DNA from: Deltaproteobacteria bacterium
GTDB taxonomy: Bacteria; Desulfobacterota; Binatia; UBA9968
Assembly: GCA_005879605.1 (NCBI GenBank)
Contig: VBKE01000004.1
Coordinates: forward strand, 1 to 64,000
Direction of reading: 5' to 3'
DNA length: 64,000 bases
The notes below the pieces were generated by a model that worked only from the letters and a program-made list of their open reading frames with translations, was not told the origin of the DNA and ran no database searches. Each line of letters opens with the position of its first letter. Position 1 is the stretch's first letter. Both the position numbers and the translations under genes were made by a program. Below are positions 19,106-29,935 of this stretch, in pieces.

Positions 19106-20406
19106 ATCTTGCTGTCGTCGGGACAGGGTACGTGGGTTTGGTCGCCGGAACTTGTTTCGCTGAGACCGGCAACGACGTCATCTGCGTCGATATCGATGAG
19201 CGGAAGATCGCCATGCTCAAAGAAAGGAAAGTGCCGATTTACGAGCCGGGTTTGGAGGAAATGGTCCAGCGGAACGCCGAGGAGCAGCGACTATCCTTTA
19301 CGACCGAACTGAACTCCGCTGTCAAAAGGTCCGCCATCGTTTTCATTGCCGTCGGGACGCCGCAAGGAGCCAACGGAAAAGCAAACCTCGAGTACGTGCG
19401 GGCGACGGCGAAGGAAATCGCCCGCGTCATGGATTCCCGTAAAATCATCGTGACCAAGAGCACGGTGCCCGTCGGTACAGCCGATCAGATCAAACGGTGG
19501 ATATCGGAGGAAACGTCCCATCCGTTTGCGGTTATTTCTAATCCGGAGTTTCTCAAAGAAGGCGCGGCCATCGATGACTTCATGAAGCCTGACCGCGTGG
19601 TGTTAGGGGGCGACGACGCGGAAGCCATGGAGTCCGTTAAGGAGCTTTATGAGCCTTTCGTGCGCACCGGTAATCCGATTCTCGTGATGGACAGCCGGAG
19701 CGCAGAGATGAGTAAATATGCCGCCAACGCCATGCTCGCCACGAAAATTTCTTTCATCAACGAAGTGTCACGCCTGTGCGAGAAGACCGGGGCCGACATA
19801 TCGGAAGTGCGGCGAGCCATCGGATTGGATCGTCGCATCGGTGCGCATTTCATCTTTCCCGGTGTCGGCTATGGCGGCTCGTGTTTTCCCAAGGACGTTC
19901 GCGCCATGATCAGCATGGGCGGAGACGCGCCCGAGATGCTGTTGCTCAAGGCGGTGGAGCAAGTGAATGAGCGGCAGAAGGGGATATTGGTGGAGAAGGT
20001 GCAACGCCATTTTGGCGCGAATCTTTCGGGTTTGACGTTTGCGGTTTGGGGGCTTGCCTTTAAGCCGCGGACGGACGACATGAGAGACGCGCCGTCGATC
20101 ACGGTCATCGAGGAGCTTCTGAAGGCCGGCGCCCGAGTCCAAGCGTTTGACCCGGAGGCGACGGAAGAGGCGAGGAAAGTCTTTGGCGATCGAATTCACT
20201 ACACCGACCGAAATTACGATGCGCTCGCCGGAGCGTCGGCTCTGCTGATTCTCACCGAGTGGAATGAATTTCGCCGGCCGGATTTTCGGCGCATCAAACA
20301 GCTGCTGAAAAATCCTGTCATATTCGACGGGCGCAATATTTATGATTCAGCAGACCTGCAAAAGGTCGGCTTTAAATACTATTCGATAGGACGGAATCAT
20401 GGCTAG
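19102..20406 (+). CDS. ugd: UDP-glucose 6-dehydrogenase
   Basis: The 434-residue protein has the N-terminal NAD fold ([19 protein letters not shown]), the catalytic Cys in [10 protein letters not shown] and the C-terminal UDP-binding domain ([14 protein letters not shown]). It oxidises UDP-glucose twice to UDP-glucuronate. It overlaps the neighbours on both sides (4 bases with the GT2 gene, 8 with the next gene), as expected for a single pathway operon. Confidence 0.94.
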   Translation: MNLAVVGTGYVGLVAGTCFAETGNDVICVDIDERKIAMLKERKVPIYEPGLEEMVQRNAEEQRLSFTTELNSAVKRSAIVFIAVGTPQGANGKANLEYVRATAKEIARVMDSRKIIVTKSTVPVGTADQIKRWISEETSHPFAVISNPEFLKEGAAIDDFMKPDRVVLGGDDAEAMESVKELYEPFVRTGNPILVMDSRSAEMSKYAANAMLATKISFINEVSRLCEKTGADISEVRRAIGLDRRIGAHFIFPGVGYGGSCFPKDVRAMISMGGDAPEMLLLKAVEQVNERQKGILVEKVQRHFGANLSGLTFAVWGLAFKPRTDDMRDAPSITVIEELLKAGARVQAFDPEATEEARKVFGDRIHYTDRNYDALAGASALLILTEWNEFRRPDFRRIKQLLKNPVIFDGRNIYDSADLQKVGFKYYSIGRNHG

Positions 20407-21346
20407 ATACTTGATTACCGGCGGCGCGGGCTTTATCGGCTCTCACCTTTGCGAGAGTTTTCTTAAGAAAGGGCACGAGGTTATCTGCATGGATAACTTT
20501 TCGACCGGCGCCAAAGAAAACATCGCGAGCTTCGCCAGAAATGCTCGCTTCCGCTTCATGGATCACAACGTGAGCCGTTATATCGAAGTGCGAGAACCTT
20601 TGGACTACGTTCTTCATTTTGCCTCGCCGGCCAGTCCGGTGGATTACCTCGAGCTTCCCATTCCCACGCTCAAGGTGGGCTCGCTCGGCACCCACAACGC
20701 TCTGGGATTGGCCAAAGCCAAGAACGCGGCTTTTCTCCTCGCGTCGACGTCCGAGGTTTACGGCGATCCGCTGATACGGCCACAGCATGAAGAGTACTGG
20801 GGAAACGTGAACCCCGTGGGTCCGCGCGGCGTCTACGATGAAGCCAAGCGTTTCGCCGAGGCCATGACGATGGCCTATCACCGATATCACGACTTGAATA
20901 CCCGCATCGCCCGAATCTTCAACACCTACGGACCTCGAATGCGTATGCAGGACGGCCGGGTCGTGCCGAATTTCATCACTCAGGCTTTGAAAGGGGAGCC
21001 CTTAACGGTATACGGCGAAGGGGAACAAACCCGGAGCTTTCAGTATATCGACGACCTGGTCGAAGGGATCCACCGGCTGCTGGAGTCTGAAGAGCACTTA
21101 CCGGTCAACATCGGCAACCCCTATGAGATGACCGTCCTGCAATTTGCCAAGAAAATTCTCGATCTCACCGGTTCCCAGAGTTCCATCGTATACAAGCCCC
21201 TGCCGCAGGATGATCCGCAGGTTCGGCAGCCCGATATCACCAAAGCAAAAAAAATTCTCGCTTGGGAACCGCAAGTAAAGCTCGAAGACGGGTTGCAAAA
21301 GACCATCGAATACTTTCGTGCCCGCCTGAAGGAGTCGAAGGCGTGA
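20399..21346 (+). CDS. UDP-glucuronate decarboxylase (UDP-xylose synthase), SDR family
   Basis: The 315-residue extended SDR protein has the Rossmann start [16 protein letters not shown]. The signature [10 protein letters not shown], the catalytic YDEAK and NTYGPRM follow the UXS pattern of UDP-glucuronate decarboxylases rather than that of simple epimerases. It should turn UDP-glucuronate from Ugd into UDP-xylose. A different 4-epimerase or dehydratase role is possible. It overlaps the next gene by 4 bases (GTGA). Confidence 0.85.
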   Translation: MARYLITGGAGFIGSHLCESFLKKGHEVICMDNFSTGAKENIASFARNARFRFMDHNVSRYIEVREPLDYVLHFASPASPVDYLELPIPTLKVGSLGTHNALGLAKAKNAAFLLASTSEVYGDPLIRPQHEEYWGNVNPVGPRGVYDEAKRFAEAMTMAYHRYHDLNTRIARIFNTYGPRMRMQDGRVVPNFITQALKGEPLTVYGEGEQTRSFQYIDDLVEGIHRLLESEEHLPVNIGNPYEMTVLQFAKKILDLTGSQSSIVYKPLPQDDPQVRQPDITKAKKILAWEPQVKLEDGLQKTIEYFRARLKESKA

Positions 21347-22269
21347 AAATCGTTGTTACCGGCGGTGCGGGGTTCATTGCTTCGCATATTGTCGACGCTT
21401 ACATCAACGAGAGACACGAGGTTCATGTCATTGATGATTTTTCGACGGGTCAGGAAAAGAATCTCAATCATCGGGCCACGGTTCACTCTTTGGATATCGC
21501 AGAGCCTAAAACCGCCCGGTTGATCCGGCAGATCAAACCCGACATATTGAACCATCACGGGGCGCAAATGGACGTGCGTCGTTCCGTGGCCGATCCAACG
21601 TTTGACGCGCGGGTCAATATTCTCGGCTTCATCAATCTGCTTGAGACCGCGAAAGATGTAGGGGTTCAGAAAGTTATTTTTTCATCGTCCGGTGGAGCCG
21701 TGTACGGCGACCGCGAGCCCATCCCGGCCAACGAGGAGCATCCGACGATTCCATTGAGCCCTTACGGGGTCAGCAAGCTAACCGGAGAACTGTATTTGGG
21801 CTACTACCATCTGAACTTCGGGTTGCCGTTTGTCGCCCTGCGATACGCGAACGTGTACGGTCCCCGGCAAAACAGTAAAGGCGAAGCAGGGGTGGTGGCG
21901 ATTTTTATCTCGCAGTTGCTTGCCGGGAAGAGTCCGATCATCAATGGCGACGGTAAACAGACCCGGGATTACGTTTTCGTGGGCGACGTCGTTCGGGCCA
22001 ATGTCGCCGCGCTTGATGCCTCGTACGTCGGTCCGATCAACATCGGCACCGGCCGGGAGACTGATGTCGTGACGATTTGCGAATTGCTGCGACAAGGCTT
22101 GGAATCGAAGATCAAGGCGGTCCATGGGCCGGCGAAGCTCGGTGAGCAGCGACGGAGCTGTTTGGATGTTTCTCTCGCAGGCAAAGTTTTGCGCTGGCGA
22201 CCGGAAGTTACGCTCCAGTCGGGGTTGAAGAAAACCATCGCCTATTGTCGGGAAGCCGGCGCTTCATGA
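21343..22269 (+). CDS. NAD-dependent nucleotide-sugar 4-epimerase (GalE-like)
   Basis: The 308-residue extended SDR starts at GTG 21343 ([20 protein letters not shown]), overlapping the previous stop. GGAG lies upstream. It has [12 protein letters not shown] and the catalytic YGVSK. GalE-like epimerases flip the 4-hydroxyl of UDP-sugars. Beside Ugd and a UDP-xylose synthase, a UDP-xylose to UDP-arabinose epimerase is plausible; UDP-glucose/galactose is the other option. The frame extends back to 21262 only inside the previous gene. Confidence 0.83.
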   Translation: MKIVVTGGAGFIASHIVDAYINERHEVHVIDDFSTGQEKNLNHRATVHSLDIAEPKTARLIRQIKPDILNHHGAQMDVRRSVADPTFDARVNILGFINLLETAKDVGVQKVIFSSSGGAVYGDREPIPANEEHPTIPLSPYGVSKLTGELYLGYYHLNFGLPFVALRYANVYGPRQNSKGEAGVVAIFISQLLAGKSPIINGDGKQTRDYVFVGDVVRANVAALDASYVGPINIGTGRETDVVTICELLRQGLESKIKAVHGPAKLGEQRRSCLDVSLAGKVLRWRPEVTLQSGLKKTIAYCREAGAS

Positions 22270-24059
22270 ATCCGGAACAGATCCGAAATTTTTCCATCAT
22301 CGCCCACATCGATCATGGAAAGTCCACTCTGGCCGATCGACTTTTGGAATTCACGGGAGCGGTGAGCGCGAGAGAGAAAACCGATCAAATTCTCGACAGC
22401 ATGGACCTGGAGAGGGAGCGGGGAATTACGATCAAAGCGAGCCCGGTCTGTTTGCGCTACCGCGCGAAGAACGGCCAAGAGTACAAGCTCAATCTGATCG
22501 ACACGCCGGGCCACGTCGACTTTACCTACGAAGTGTCGCGCAGTCTGGGAGCTTGCGAAGGCGCATTACTGGTCGTCGATGCGGCCCAAGGGGTCGAGGC
22601 GCAAACGGTGGCCAACGTTCATATGGCGTTGGACCACAACTTGGAAATTCTTCCGGTCATCAACAAGATCGATTTGCCCAGCGCGGAGCCGGAACGGGTC
22701 AAGAAGGAGATTGAGGACGTCATTGGACTGGATGCCTCGAATGCCGTTCTTGCCAGCGCCAAGGAAGGGATCGGCACGGAAGCGATTCTCGAAGGGATCG
22801 TCAACTGGTTCCCTCCGCCGAAGGGGAACCCGGAAGGGCCGCTGCGGGCGTTGATTATCGATAGTTGGTTCGATCCCTATCATGGCGCCGTAGTCATGAT
22901 GCGTATCTTTGACGGATCGGTGCGCAAGGGTTCTCGCATCCGCATGATGTTCAGCGGCAACGCATTCGAAGTCACCCGCCTTGGAGTCTTTTCCCCGGGG
23001 CCGGTGGAAGTGGCGGAGATGAACGCGGGAGAAGTCGGCTTTCTGATGGCGGGCATCAAAGAAGTCGCGGAAACACGGATCGGCGACACGATTACGGCGG
23101 AGGATCGGCCCGCGAATGAGCCGTTGCCCGGCTTCAAGCCGATGAAGCCCATGGTTTTCAGTGGCCTCTATCCGACCGACTCCGGTCAATACCAGAATCT
23201 GCGCGACGCTTTGGAAAAGCTCCGTCTCAACGATTCGTCGTTTACTTACGAACCGGAAACCTCCCAGGCGTTGGGCTTCGGATTTCGCTGCGGCTTTTTG
23301 GGTCTGCTGCACATGGACATCGTGCGCGAGCGGCTCGAGCGCGAGTTCGCGCTGAGTCTGATCACCACGGCCGCCACGGTGATTTACCGAGTGACCAAAA
23401 CTACTGGCGAGACAATGCAAATCGATAACCCGGTGAGAATGCCGTCCGAAGGGGACATCGAACAGATCGAAGAACCGGTCATTGAGGCGTCCATTCATCT
23501 TCCTCAAGAGTTCCTCGGCAGTGTGCTCAATCTCTGCGAAGAAAAGCGCGGCAGCCAGAAAGAGATTCGCTATCTGGGTCCGACTAGGGTATTGTTAATT
23601 TATGAGTTGCCGTTGAACGAGATCGTCGTCGATTTCTACGACCGGCTGAAATCGGTGAGCCGCGGCTATGCTTCCATGGATTACGAGATAGCCGGTTACC
23701 GGCCGGCGGATCTCGTGAAATTGGACGTTCGGATCAACGGCGACTTGGTGGATGCGATGTCGATGATCGTGCATCGCGACAAGGCGCATTATCGGGGCCG
23801 TGATCTGGTGCAGCGCATGCGCCAATTGATTCCCCGTCAGCTCTTCGAAGTGGTCGTTCAGGCCGCCATCGGTAGCCGAGTGATCGCGCGCGAGTCGGTG
23901 AAGCCGCTGCGGAAGAACGTAACCGCGAAGTGCTACGGCGGCGATATAACGCGCAAACGCAAGCTCCTGGAGCGGCAGAAAGAAGGGAAAAAAAGAATGA
24001 AGCAGGTCGGCAAAGTGGAAATTCCCCAAGAGGCGTTTCTTGCGGCCTTGAAAGTGTAA
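22266..24059 (+). CDS. lepA: elongation factor 4 (back-translocating GTPase LepA)
   Basis: The 597-residue translational GTPase has P-loop AHIDHGKST, the DTPGHVDF motif and NKIDLPSA. The LepA-specific C-terminal domain includes [23 protein letters not shown]. It acts on stalled ribosomes or during 30S assembly. I chose ATG 22266 ([18 protein letters not shown]), which overlaps the preceding stop by 4 bases and gives the usual length. lepB follows after 13 bases, the classical lepA-lepB order. Confidence 0.97.
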   Translation: MNPEQIRNFSIIAHIDHGKSTLADRLLEFTGAVSAREKTDQILDSMDLERERGITIKASPVCLRYRAKNGQEYKLNLIDTPGHVDFTYEVSRSLGACEGALLVVDAAQGVEAQTVANVHMALDHNLEILPVINKIDLPSAEPERVKKEIEDVIGLDASNAVLASAKEGIGTEAILEGIVNWFPPPKGNPEGPLRALIIDSWFDPYHGAVVMMRIFDGSVRKGSRIRMMFSGNAFEVTRLGVFSPGPVEVAEMNAGEVGFLMAGIKEVAETRIGDTITAEDRPANEPLPGFKPMKPMVFSGLYPTDSGQYQNLRDALEKLRLNDSSFTYEPETSQALGFGFRCGFLGLLHMDIVRERLEREFALSLITTAATVIYRVTKTTGETMQIDNPVRMPSEGDIEQIEEPVIEASIHLPQEFLGSVLNLCEEKRGSQKEIRYLGPTRVLLIYELPLNEIVVDFYDRLKSVSRGYASMDYEIAGYRPADLVKLDVRINGDLVDAMSMIVHRDKAHYRGRDLVQRMRQLIPRQLFEVVVQAAIGSRVIARESVKPLRKNVTAKCYGGDITRKRKLLERQKEGKKRMKQVGKVEIPQEAFLAALKV

Positions 24060-24072
24060 ACGGAGAGTAGGT

Positions 24073-24741
24073 ATGTCTATAGACAAGGTGTCGAAAGCCA
24101 AACAACAGACGACGATGGAAGCCCAAGAAAACGTCAAAAGCAAGTCGACTTTTCGAGAATATGCCGAAGCGATCATCATGGCCCTGGTTTTGGCGCTGTT
24201 CATCCGAACCTTTATCGTTCAGGCGTTCAAGATTCCATCCGGCTCGATGATCCCGACCCTCCAGATCGGCGACCATATTCTCGTCAACAAATTGGCCTAT
24301 GGTGTTCGCATCCCGTTTTTGGAAGATTACGCGGTGGATTTCGCCAAACCTCAGCGGGGCGATGTCGTCGTTTTTATATTTCCGGAAGATCGTTCAAAAG
24401 ATTTTATCAAGCGGGTGATCGGAGTCGCCGGCGACTCCGTCGAAGTCCGAGGTAAAAAAATCTATATCAACGGCAAACAAATCGACGACTCTCACGCCTA
24501 TTTCGCAGGAGACGATCCGCAGACAGCCGGACTTTTAAGTCGTGACGATTACGGTCCTAGAACGGTTCCGGCGAACCATATTTTTGTCATGGGCGACAAC
24601 CGAGACCGAAGTTACGACAGTCGATTCTGGGGTTTTGTCGATTTGAACGACGTGCGCGGCAAAGCCTTTTTGATCTACTGGTCGTGGGATGGCGGCGATC
24701 GGTGGGTGCGCTGGGAGCGGATCGGCAACTTGATCCACTAA
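24073..24741 (+). CDS. lepB: signal peptidase I
   Basis: The 222-residue protein has one N-terminal transmembrane helix (about residues 34-50), the catalytic Ser58 in PSGSMIPTL and the Lys113 in KDFIKRVIGV. The MGDNRDRSYDSRFWG box is also present. It removes signal peptides from exported proteins at the outer face of the inner membrane. An alternative start at Met15 would shorten only the cytoplasmic tail. Confidence 0.95.
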   Translation: MSIDKVSKAKQQTTMEAQENVKSKSTFREYAEAIIMALVLALFIRTFIVQAFKIPSGSMIPTLQIGDHILVNKLAYGVRIPFLEDYAVDFAKPQRGDVVVFIFPEDRSKDFIKRVIGVAGDSVEVRGKKIYINGKQIDDSHAYFAGDDPQTAGLLSRDDYGPRTVPANHIFVMGDNRDRSYDSRFWGFVDLNDVRGKAFLIYWSWDGGDRWVRWERIGNLIH

Positions 24742-24783
24742 GGGATTGTGGATTTACAGTTACGGCCAAGTTTTTAATTCAAT

Positions 24784-24815
24784 GCCTCTCGCAACCTCGA
24801 GGCGCGCCCTTTTAT
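24784..24815 (+). terminator. weak hairpin after lepB
   Basis: GCCTC (24784-24788) pairs with GAGGC (24799-24803), followed by GCGCCCTTTTATT. The stem is short and the T-run is spaced away, so this is only a possible terminator before the small membrane protein gene at 24831. Confidence 0.25.
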
Positions 24816-24830
24816 TAACGGAAAATCAAA

Positions 24831-25118
24831 ATGATTTACAAAGGAAAAACTGTATTCACCATTTTGGCGGGGTTGACGCTTATCCTAGTAGCGGTGAATA
24901 TTTTGTTGAGTCTCGGCAACGAATCGCTGCGCGTCGATGTGAGCCAGCGCCAACAGTTCATTGCGCAAAGCATGCAGCTGGAAGGCCTGCATCGGGAGAT
25001 CGTCACGGCTTTGGCGAGCATCGCCGTGAGAAACAATGACGAGCAACTCAAGAGTCTCCTGGCTTCTCAAGGCATCAATCTTGGCGCCAATCCTGGGCCG
25101 GCGGGCAAAGCAAAGTGA
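24831..25118 (+). CDS. small single-span membrane protein, unknown function
   Basis: A 95-residue protein with a transmembrane helix at residues 8-27 (FTILAGLTLILVAVNILL) and then an outward-facing polar part. That part is likely alpha-helical (QRQQFIAQSMQLEGLHREIV, then VRNNDEQLKSLLASQGI). I do not recognise a family. It is followed after 6 bases by another small single-span protein with the same layout, so the two probably work as a membrane pair. lepB lies upstream and lhr downstream. The reading frame has coding character and a sensible start. Confidence 0.65.
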   Translation: MIYKGKTVFTILAGLTLILVAVNILLSLGNESLRVDVSQRQQFIAQSMQLEGLHREIVTALASIAVRNNDEQLKSLLASQGINLGANPGPAGKAK

Positions 25119-25124
25119 AAATCG

Positions 25125-25478
25125 ATGGAAAATGAAGTGCCGGCAGTAGAGGAGACCGAACAGCAAGACGTGACCGCAGCCGAACCCACCGAGAGAAGCG
25201 GCTCGGCTCTTCCTCTGATATTGACGATCGTTTCCGTATTTATCTGGTTCGCGTTTCAGACCGTGCAACTGGTTCTCGAACGAAATAATCTCGGTGCGTT
25301 GACGGCCAACCTCGAAACACCGATGCAAGAGTCGCGGAAAATGCAAACACAACTTCAGTCGCTGGTAACCAAAACCGCAGAACTGGCAAACCAGGGCAAT
25401 GCGGGCGCCAAGGCGGTGGTCGAAGAGCTTGAGAGGCGGGGAATTCCAATCCAAGGCGCCGCGCAGCCTTCGAAGTGA
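25125..25478 (+). CDS. small single-span membrane protein, unknown function, partner of the preceding gene
   Basis: A 117-residue protein with an acidic N-terminal tail (about 25 residues), one transmembrane helix (ALPLILTIVSVFIWFAF) and a helical C-terminal part (MQESRKMQTQLQSLVTKTA, then AVVEELERRGIPIQG). The upstream neighbour ends just 6 bases before it and has a matching topology. Both C-terminal parts carry a pattern of charged helix plus a short segment of the type L.S.GI or LERRGI. I do not recognise either family; a two-component membrane assembly is an inference from order and shape. Confidence 0.65.
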   Translation: MENEVPAVEETEQQDVTAAEPTERSGSALPLILTIVSVFIWFAFQTVQLVLERNNLGALTANLETPMQESRKMQTQLQSLVTKTAELANQGNAGAKAVVEELERRGIPIQGAAQPSK

Positions 25479-25567
25479 GTAAATCTCGATTCGCTTTTGG
25501 CCCGTCTGTTGAACCGTTAAAACTTTAACTTTACGCTTAGTCTCTCCGCCCGATTGGAGAAACATCC

Positions 25568-28500
25568 TTGAAAGTTGAATTCCATCCGTTAGTTTGGCGC
25601 TGGTTTGTCGAGCGCTTCCAAAAGCCTACGCCTCCCCAGGAAAGAGGCTGGCAATCGATCGCTGCCGGCAGGTCGACCTTGATCGCCGCGCCCACCGGCT
25701 CGGGCAAAACCTTAGCCGCATTTCTTTGGTCCATCGACCGCTTGATTCAGCGGGCGTTGAGCGGGCAGCTCGATGAAACGACGAAGGTCGTCTATATCTC
25801 CCCCCTGAAGGCGCTGGGCAATGACATTGCGAAAAATCTTCAAACGCCGCTGGCAGAGATCTATCGGTTGGCCGACTCGGAGGGAATTCTCTTGCCCGGC
25901 ATCAGAGTCGCCGTGCGTTCCGGGGATACCCCGGCCCATGAGCGGCAATCGATGGTCCGCAACCCGCCTCATATTCTCATCACCACGCCGGAGTCGCTCT
26001 ATATCCTGCTGACGGCCGAAAGAAGTCGGCGATTCCTGAAAAACGCCGAGACCGTTATTGTCGATGAAATTCACGCCGTAGCCCAAGATAAGCGGGGAGC
26101 GCATTTGGCGCTGTCCCTCGAACGCTTGCAGGAGCTCACGGAGCGACCTCTCCAGCGCATCGGTCTCAGCGCAACCCAAAAGCCCGTCGAAGATGTAGCC
26201 CGGCTGCTGGTCGGGACGGAACGCGTTCTGCCGAATGGCCAACCCGACTGTGAAATCGTCGATGCGGGCCATCAACGGGATTTGGACCTCCGGATCGAGC
26301 TTCCGGAGCAAGAGCTGGGCGCCATCGTCACCCACGACATCTGGGGCGAGGTTTACGACAAGCTCGTGGCGCAGGTAAAGGCCCATCGAACCAGCCTCGT
26401 GTTTGTCAACACCCGCCGGTTGGTGGAGCGGGTTGCCCATCAACTCAGCGAGCGGCTCGGCGAAGACAAGGTGGGCGCGCACCACGGCAGCCTCTCGCGC
26501 AAGGGCCGCCTCGAGGTCGAGGAGAAGCTCAAATCAGGCGCGCTCCCGGTGGTTGTCGCCACCGCGTCGCTGGAACTCGGTATCGATATCGGCCATGTCG
26601 ACGTCGTCTGCCACATCGGCTCGCCGCGGACGCTGAACATCCTGCTCCAGCGAGTGGGTCGCTCCGGACACTGGCTCGGAGCGCTACCTAAAGGGATCTT
26701 CTATCCGCTGACGCGCGACGATTTAATGCAATGCGCGGCGGGGATTCGTGCGGTGCGAGACGGACAATTGGACCGGCTAACGATTCCGGAAAAGCCGCTG
26801 GATATCCTGGCTCAGCAGATGGTGGCCACGGTGGCGAGTGTGGCGTCAAGCAGCGACGCGACGGCAAACCAAAAGCGTTCGACGGATTCAGGAATCAGCG
26901 AACAGGCGCTCTGGCGCTCGGTTCGGCGGGCCTATCAGTACCGCAATTTGACTTCGGAGGAGTTTGAACAGGTCTTGCAGATGCTTTCCGAAGGGGTGTC
27001 CACCCGCAAGGGACGGCGCAGCGCCTATCTTCATCGGGATCGAATCCATGGCGTGTTGCGCGCGCGGCGCGGCGCCCGTCTCACTGCCATCACCAACGGC
27101 GGCGCGATTCCCGACACGGCCGACTACGACGTGATTGAGTTTCCCGACGAAACCCTGGTCGGGAAAGTCAATGAGGATTTCGCCATCGAGAGTTTAGCGG
27201 GGGATATTTTTCTCCTGGGCAATCGTTCTTGGCGCATCCGCCGGGTGGCGTCGGGTAAAGTGTGGGTGGAAGACGCCAAAGGCTTGCCGCCGAGCATTCC
27301 TTTTTGGCTCGCCGAAGCGCCCGCCCGCACCCGCGAATTATCAGCCGCGGTTTCCGATTTGCGAAAAGAGGTGGCGGCTCGTCGCGACGGCGCTGACGCC
27401 ATCGCTTGGTTGACGCGGGAGGTCGGCCTGCCCGACGCCGGCGCCGATCAGATCGTCCAGTATGTGAACCAGACCCACGCGCTCTTGGGCTGTGTGCCGA
27501 CCCAGGATCGGATTGTCGCGGAGCGATTTTTCGATGAAGCCGGAGGGATGCAGCTGGTGATTCACTCTCCGTGGGGCGGGAGGATTAACCGGGCCTGGGG
27601 CTTGGCCCTCAGGAAACGCTTTTGCGTGAGCTTCGACCGGGAGTTGCAGGCGGCTGCCACCGACGATGGTATCGTGCTTTCACTCGTCGAGCAGCATTCA
27701 TTTCCGATCGACGACGTTTTCCAGATGCTGCGACCCGCTATCGTAGAGCGCGAGTTGACCCAAGCCGTGCTGGCCTCGCCGTTTTTCACCAACCGATGGC
27801 GGTGGAATGCCACGCGGGCATTGGCGGTCATGCGCCACAGCGGCGGCAAGAAGGTTCCGGTGGTGCTGCAGCGCATGCGGGCCGAGGACTTGTTGGCTGC
27901 GGTTTTTCCCGAACAGGTCATGTGTCAGGACAATCGCCCGGGGCCGGTCGAGATTCCGGACCATCCGCTGGTGAATGAAACCTTGCGCGATTGTCTGCAC
28001 GAGGCGATGGACTTGGGAGGATTATTGGAAATCCTCACGATGATCGACTCTGGCAAGATCCGAACGGTGGCGATTGATACCCCAGTGCCGTCGCCAATGG
28101 CGCACGAGATTCTCAATGCCAATCCCTACGCCTTCCTCGATGACGCGCCGCTGGAGGAGAGGCGCGCGCGGGCGGTGTCGTTGCGACGGTTGGATCCGTC
28201 CATGGACCGCGAATGGGGTGCTTTGGATCCGGCGGCGATCCAAGAGGTCTGTAACCAGGCATGGCCCGATGTGCGCGACCCGGAGGAGCTGCACGACTTG
28301 CTCCTGGGGATCTACATTTTGCCGGTGGAAGAGCAGCAGGACTGGCGTGATTGGGCCGATCAATTGATCGATCGTGGCCGCGCAACGGTTTTAGTTTGGC
28401 GTCCCGACGAGAGTCAGCAGATTCGGCGGGCTTATGTCGCTGCCGAGCGTTGGGACGTCGTCCGAACGGCGATTCCGGGAGGAAAAGCGGAACCGCCTGT

Positions 28501-29935
28501 GGCATTGCCATTGGGGTTCAAGCCGGAAACGCTTCCGGAAGAAGAGGCGTTGCGCAGAATCGTGGGCGGTTGGCTCGATGTTTTAGGCCCGACGACGGTC
28601 AACGCCTTGTCGAAAAAGCTCGGCCTCGCGCCGAATAAAATCGAGACTGCGCTCATCGGGCTTGAGGCAAGCGGCGCCGTGCTGCGCGGCGAGTTCACCG
28701 CGCGAGCGATCGGCGCTGAAATAGAATGGTGTGAGCGCGGTCTGCTGGCGCGCATCCATCGGCTGACACTCGGGCGCAGGCGTAAAGAGATCGAGCCGGT
28801 TTCGCCGGCGGACTTCATGAGGTTCCTGTTTGCCTGGCAACATGTATCGCCCGACAGCCGGATGCGGGGCCGTGACGGCGTTCTCGCAGTGATCCGGCAA
28901 TTGCAGGGATTAGAGCTGCCGGCGCCGGCGTGGGAACAACACGTTTTGCCTGCGCGAGTTAAGGATTACGATCCGTCGGATCTCGAGCATCTCTGCCTTG
29001 GGGGGGTGATCGCCTGGGGCCGGTTACGCTTGAATGCCGAGCTGCCGGAAACGGATGACGAAAACGTAAAGTCCAAACGACGGCGGCGGGTGCTTGCGCC
29101 GACGCGAACCGCGCCGATTGCCTTCCTGCTTCGCGATGAGCTGGAGTTTTTTCTTGAAGGCGGGCTTCCTTCATGGGAAGAGGCGGAGAATTTGTCCGAG
29201 ATGGCGCGAGAAGTCGGTCGTTATTTGGATCAGCGCGGAGCTTCTTTTCTCGCGGATATCGCCCGCGGCACCGGTCTACTCAAGGTCAAGGCGGAAGAGG
29301 CTTTGTGGCAACTGGTGGCGCACGGCTTTGCCACGGGCGATGGCATTGCGGGGCTGCGCGTGCTGCTGACCCCTGAAACAAAAAGGGGCGGACGGCGGCG
29401 CGGCCTTCGAGTCATCAGCGGCGGCCGAGCGGCGGAGCGATTGATGCCCGTCGGAAGGTGGTCTCTGTGGCGGGAGAAAGTCGAAACGCCGCCGGCAAGC
29501 GAAAAGGTGGCTGAGCACCGGGCGTGGCAACTCTTGCGGCGCTACGGCGTTGTATTCCGGGACGTGCTCGCCCGTGAATCCTGCGCGCCATCGTGGAGAA
29601 ATTTGCTGGCCATTTACCGCCGGCTGGAAGCCAGAGGCGAGATTCGCGGCGGCCGCTTCATCAATGGCTTTGTCGGGGAGCAGTTTGCGTTAGCGGAAGC
29701 GGTGGACCTGCTACGAGCGGTGCGCCGAAGCCAAGATAGACAAGAGCCCATTTTGGTTGCCAGTGGAGATCCGCTTAACCTGGTGGGTATCTTGACTCCG
29801 GGCCCTCGCCTATCTCCCTACTCGAACCAGGTGGTGGCGTTTAATAATGGGATGCCCGTGGATAGCGGTCTGTTGGGCGCGGTCTTGAGCCGGACCCAGC
29901 AACTGCAAAAATGGAGTGATGGAGTGGTGGAGTGA
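25568..29935 (+). CDS. lhr: large Lhr-type ATP-dependent helicase
   Basis: The 1455-residue protein has the superfamily 2 helicase core: Walker A APTGSGKTLAAF, motif II VDEIH, SATQK, and motif VI QRVGRSGHW. Next come the Lhr winged-helix and beta-barrel region and a long C-terminal domain as in E. coli Lhr. Lhr proteins unwind RNA:DNA hybrids and act in DNA repair; the C-terminal domain of the E. coli protein has uracil-DNA glycosylase activity. The start is TTG 25568 with GGAG upstream. The last residues WSDGVVE are written by an 8-nt tandem repeat that also supplies the stop. A metallo-beta-lactamase-fold hydrolase follows 70 bases later. Confidence 0.93.
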   Translation: MKVEFHPLVWRWFVERFQKPTPPQERGWQSIAAGRSTLIAAPTGSGKTLAAFLWSIDRLIQRALSGQLDETTKVVYISPLKALGNDIAKNLQTPLAEIYRLADSEGILLPGIRVAVRSGDTPAHERQSMVRNPPHILITTPESLYILLTAERSRRFLKNAETVIVDEIHAVAQDKRGAHLALSLERLQELTERPLQRIGLSATQKPVEDVARLLVGTERVLPNGQPDCEIVDAGHQRDLDLRIELPEQELGAIVTHDIWGEVYDKLVAQVKAHRTSLVFVNTRRLVERVAHQLSERLGEDKVGAHHGSLSRKGRLEVEEKLKSGALPVVVATASLELGIDIGHVDVVCHIGSPRTLNILLQRVGRSGHWLGALPKGIFYPLTRDDLMQCAAGIRAVRDGQLDRLTIPEKPLDILAQQMVATVASVASSSDATANQKRSTDSGISEQALWRSVRRAYQYRNLTSEEFEQVLQMLSEGVSTRKGRRSAYLHRDRIHGVLRARRGARLTAITNGGAIPDTADYDVIEFPDETLVGKVNEDFAIESLAGDIFLLGNRSWRIRRVASGKVWVEDAKGLPPSIPFWLAEAPARTRELSAAVSDLRKEVAARRDGADAIAWLTREVGLPDAGADQIVQYVNQTHALLGCVPTQDRIVAERFFDEAGGMQLVIHSPWGGRINRAWGLALRKRFCVSFDRELQAAATDDGIVLSLVEQHSFPIDDVFQMLRPAIVERELTQAVLASPFFTNRWRWNATRALAVMRHSGGKKVPVVLQRMRAEDLLAAVFPEQVMCQDNRPGPVEIPDHPLVNETLRDCLHEAMDLGGLLEILTMIDSGKIRTVAIDTPVPSPMAHEILNANPYAFLDDAPLEERRARAVSLRRLDPSMDREWGALDPAAIQEVCNQAWPDVRDPEELHDLLLGIYILPVEEQQDWRDWADQLIDRGRATVLVWRPDESQQIRRAYVAAERWDVVRTAIPGGKAEPPVALPLGFKPETLPEEEALRRIVGGWLDVLGPTTVNALSKKLGLAPNKIETALIGLEASGAVLRGEFTARAIGAEIEWCERGLLARIHRLTLGRRRKEIEPVSPADFMRFLFAWQHVSPDSRMRGRDGVLAVIRQLQGLELPAPAWEQHVLPARVKDYDPSDLEHLCLGGVIAWGRLRLNAELPETDDENVKSKRRRRVLAPTRTAPIAFLLRDELEFFLEGGLPSWEEAENLSEMAREVGRYLDQRGASFLADIARGTGLLKVKAEEALWQLVAHGFATGDGIAGLRVLLTPETKRGGRRRGLRVISGGRAAERLMPVGRWSLWREKVETPPASEKVAEHRAWQLLRRYGVVFRDVLARESCAPSWRNLLAIYRRLEARGEIRGGRFINGFVGEQFALAEAVDLLRAVRRSQDRQEPILVASGDPLNLVGILTPGPRLSPYSNQVVAFNNGMPVDSGLLGAVLSRTQQLQKWSDGVVE
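29912..29935. repeat. three 8-nt tandem units (TGGAGTGA type) at the end of lhr
   Basis: TGGAGTGA, TGGAGTGG and TGGAGTGA are head to tail and encode the last codons and stop of lhr. The same family in reverse orientation is at 7899-7922. A decayed unit (TCGGAGTGTTGG) and the palindrome GTAGTACTAC follow within 30 bases. Confidence 0.5.
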
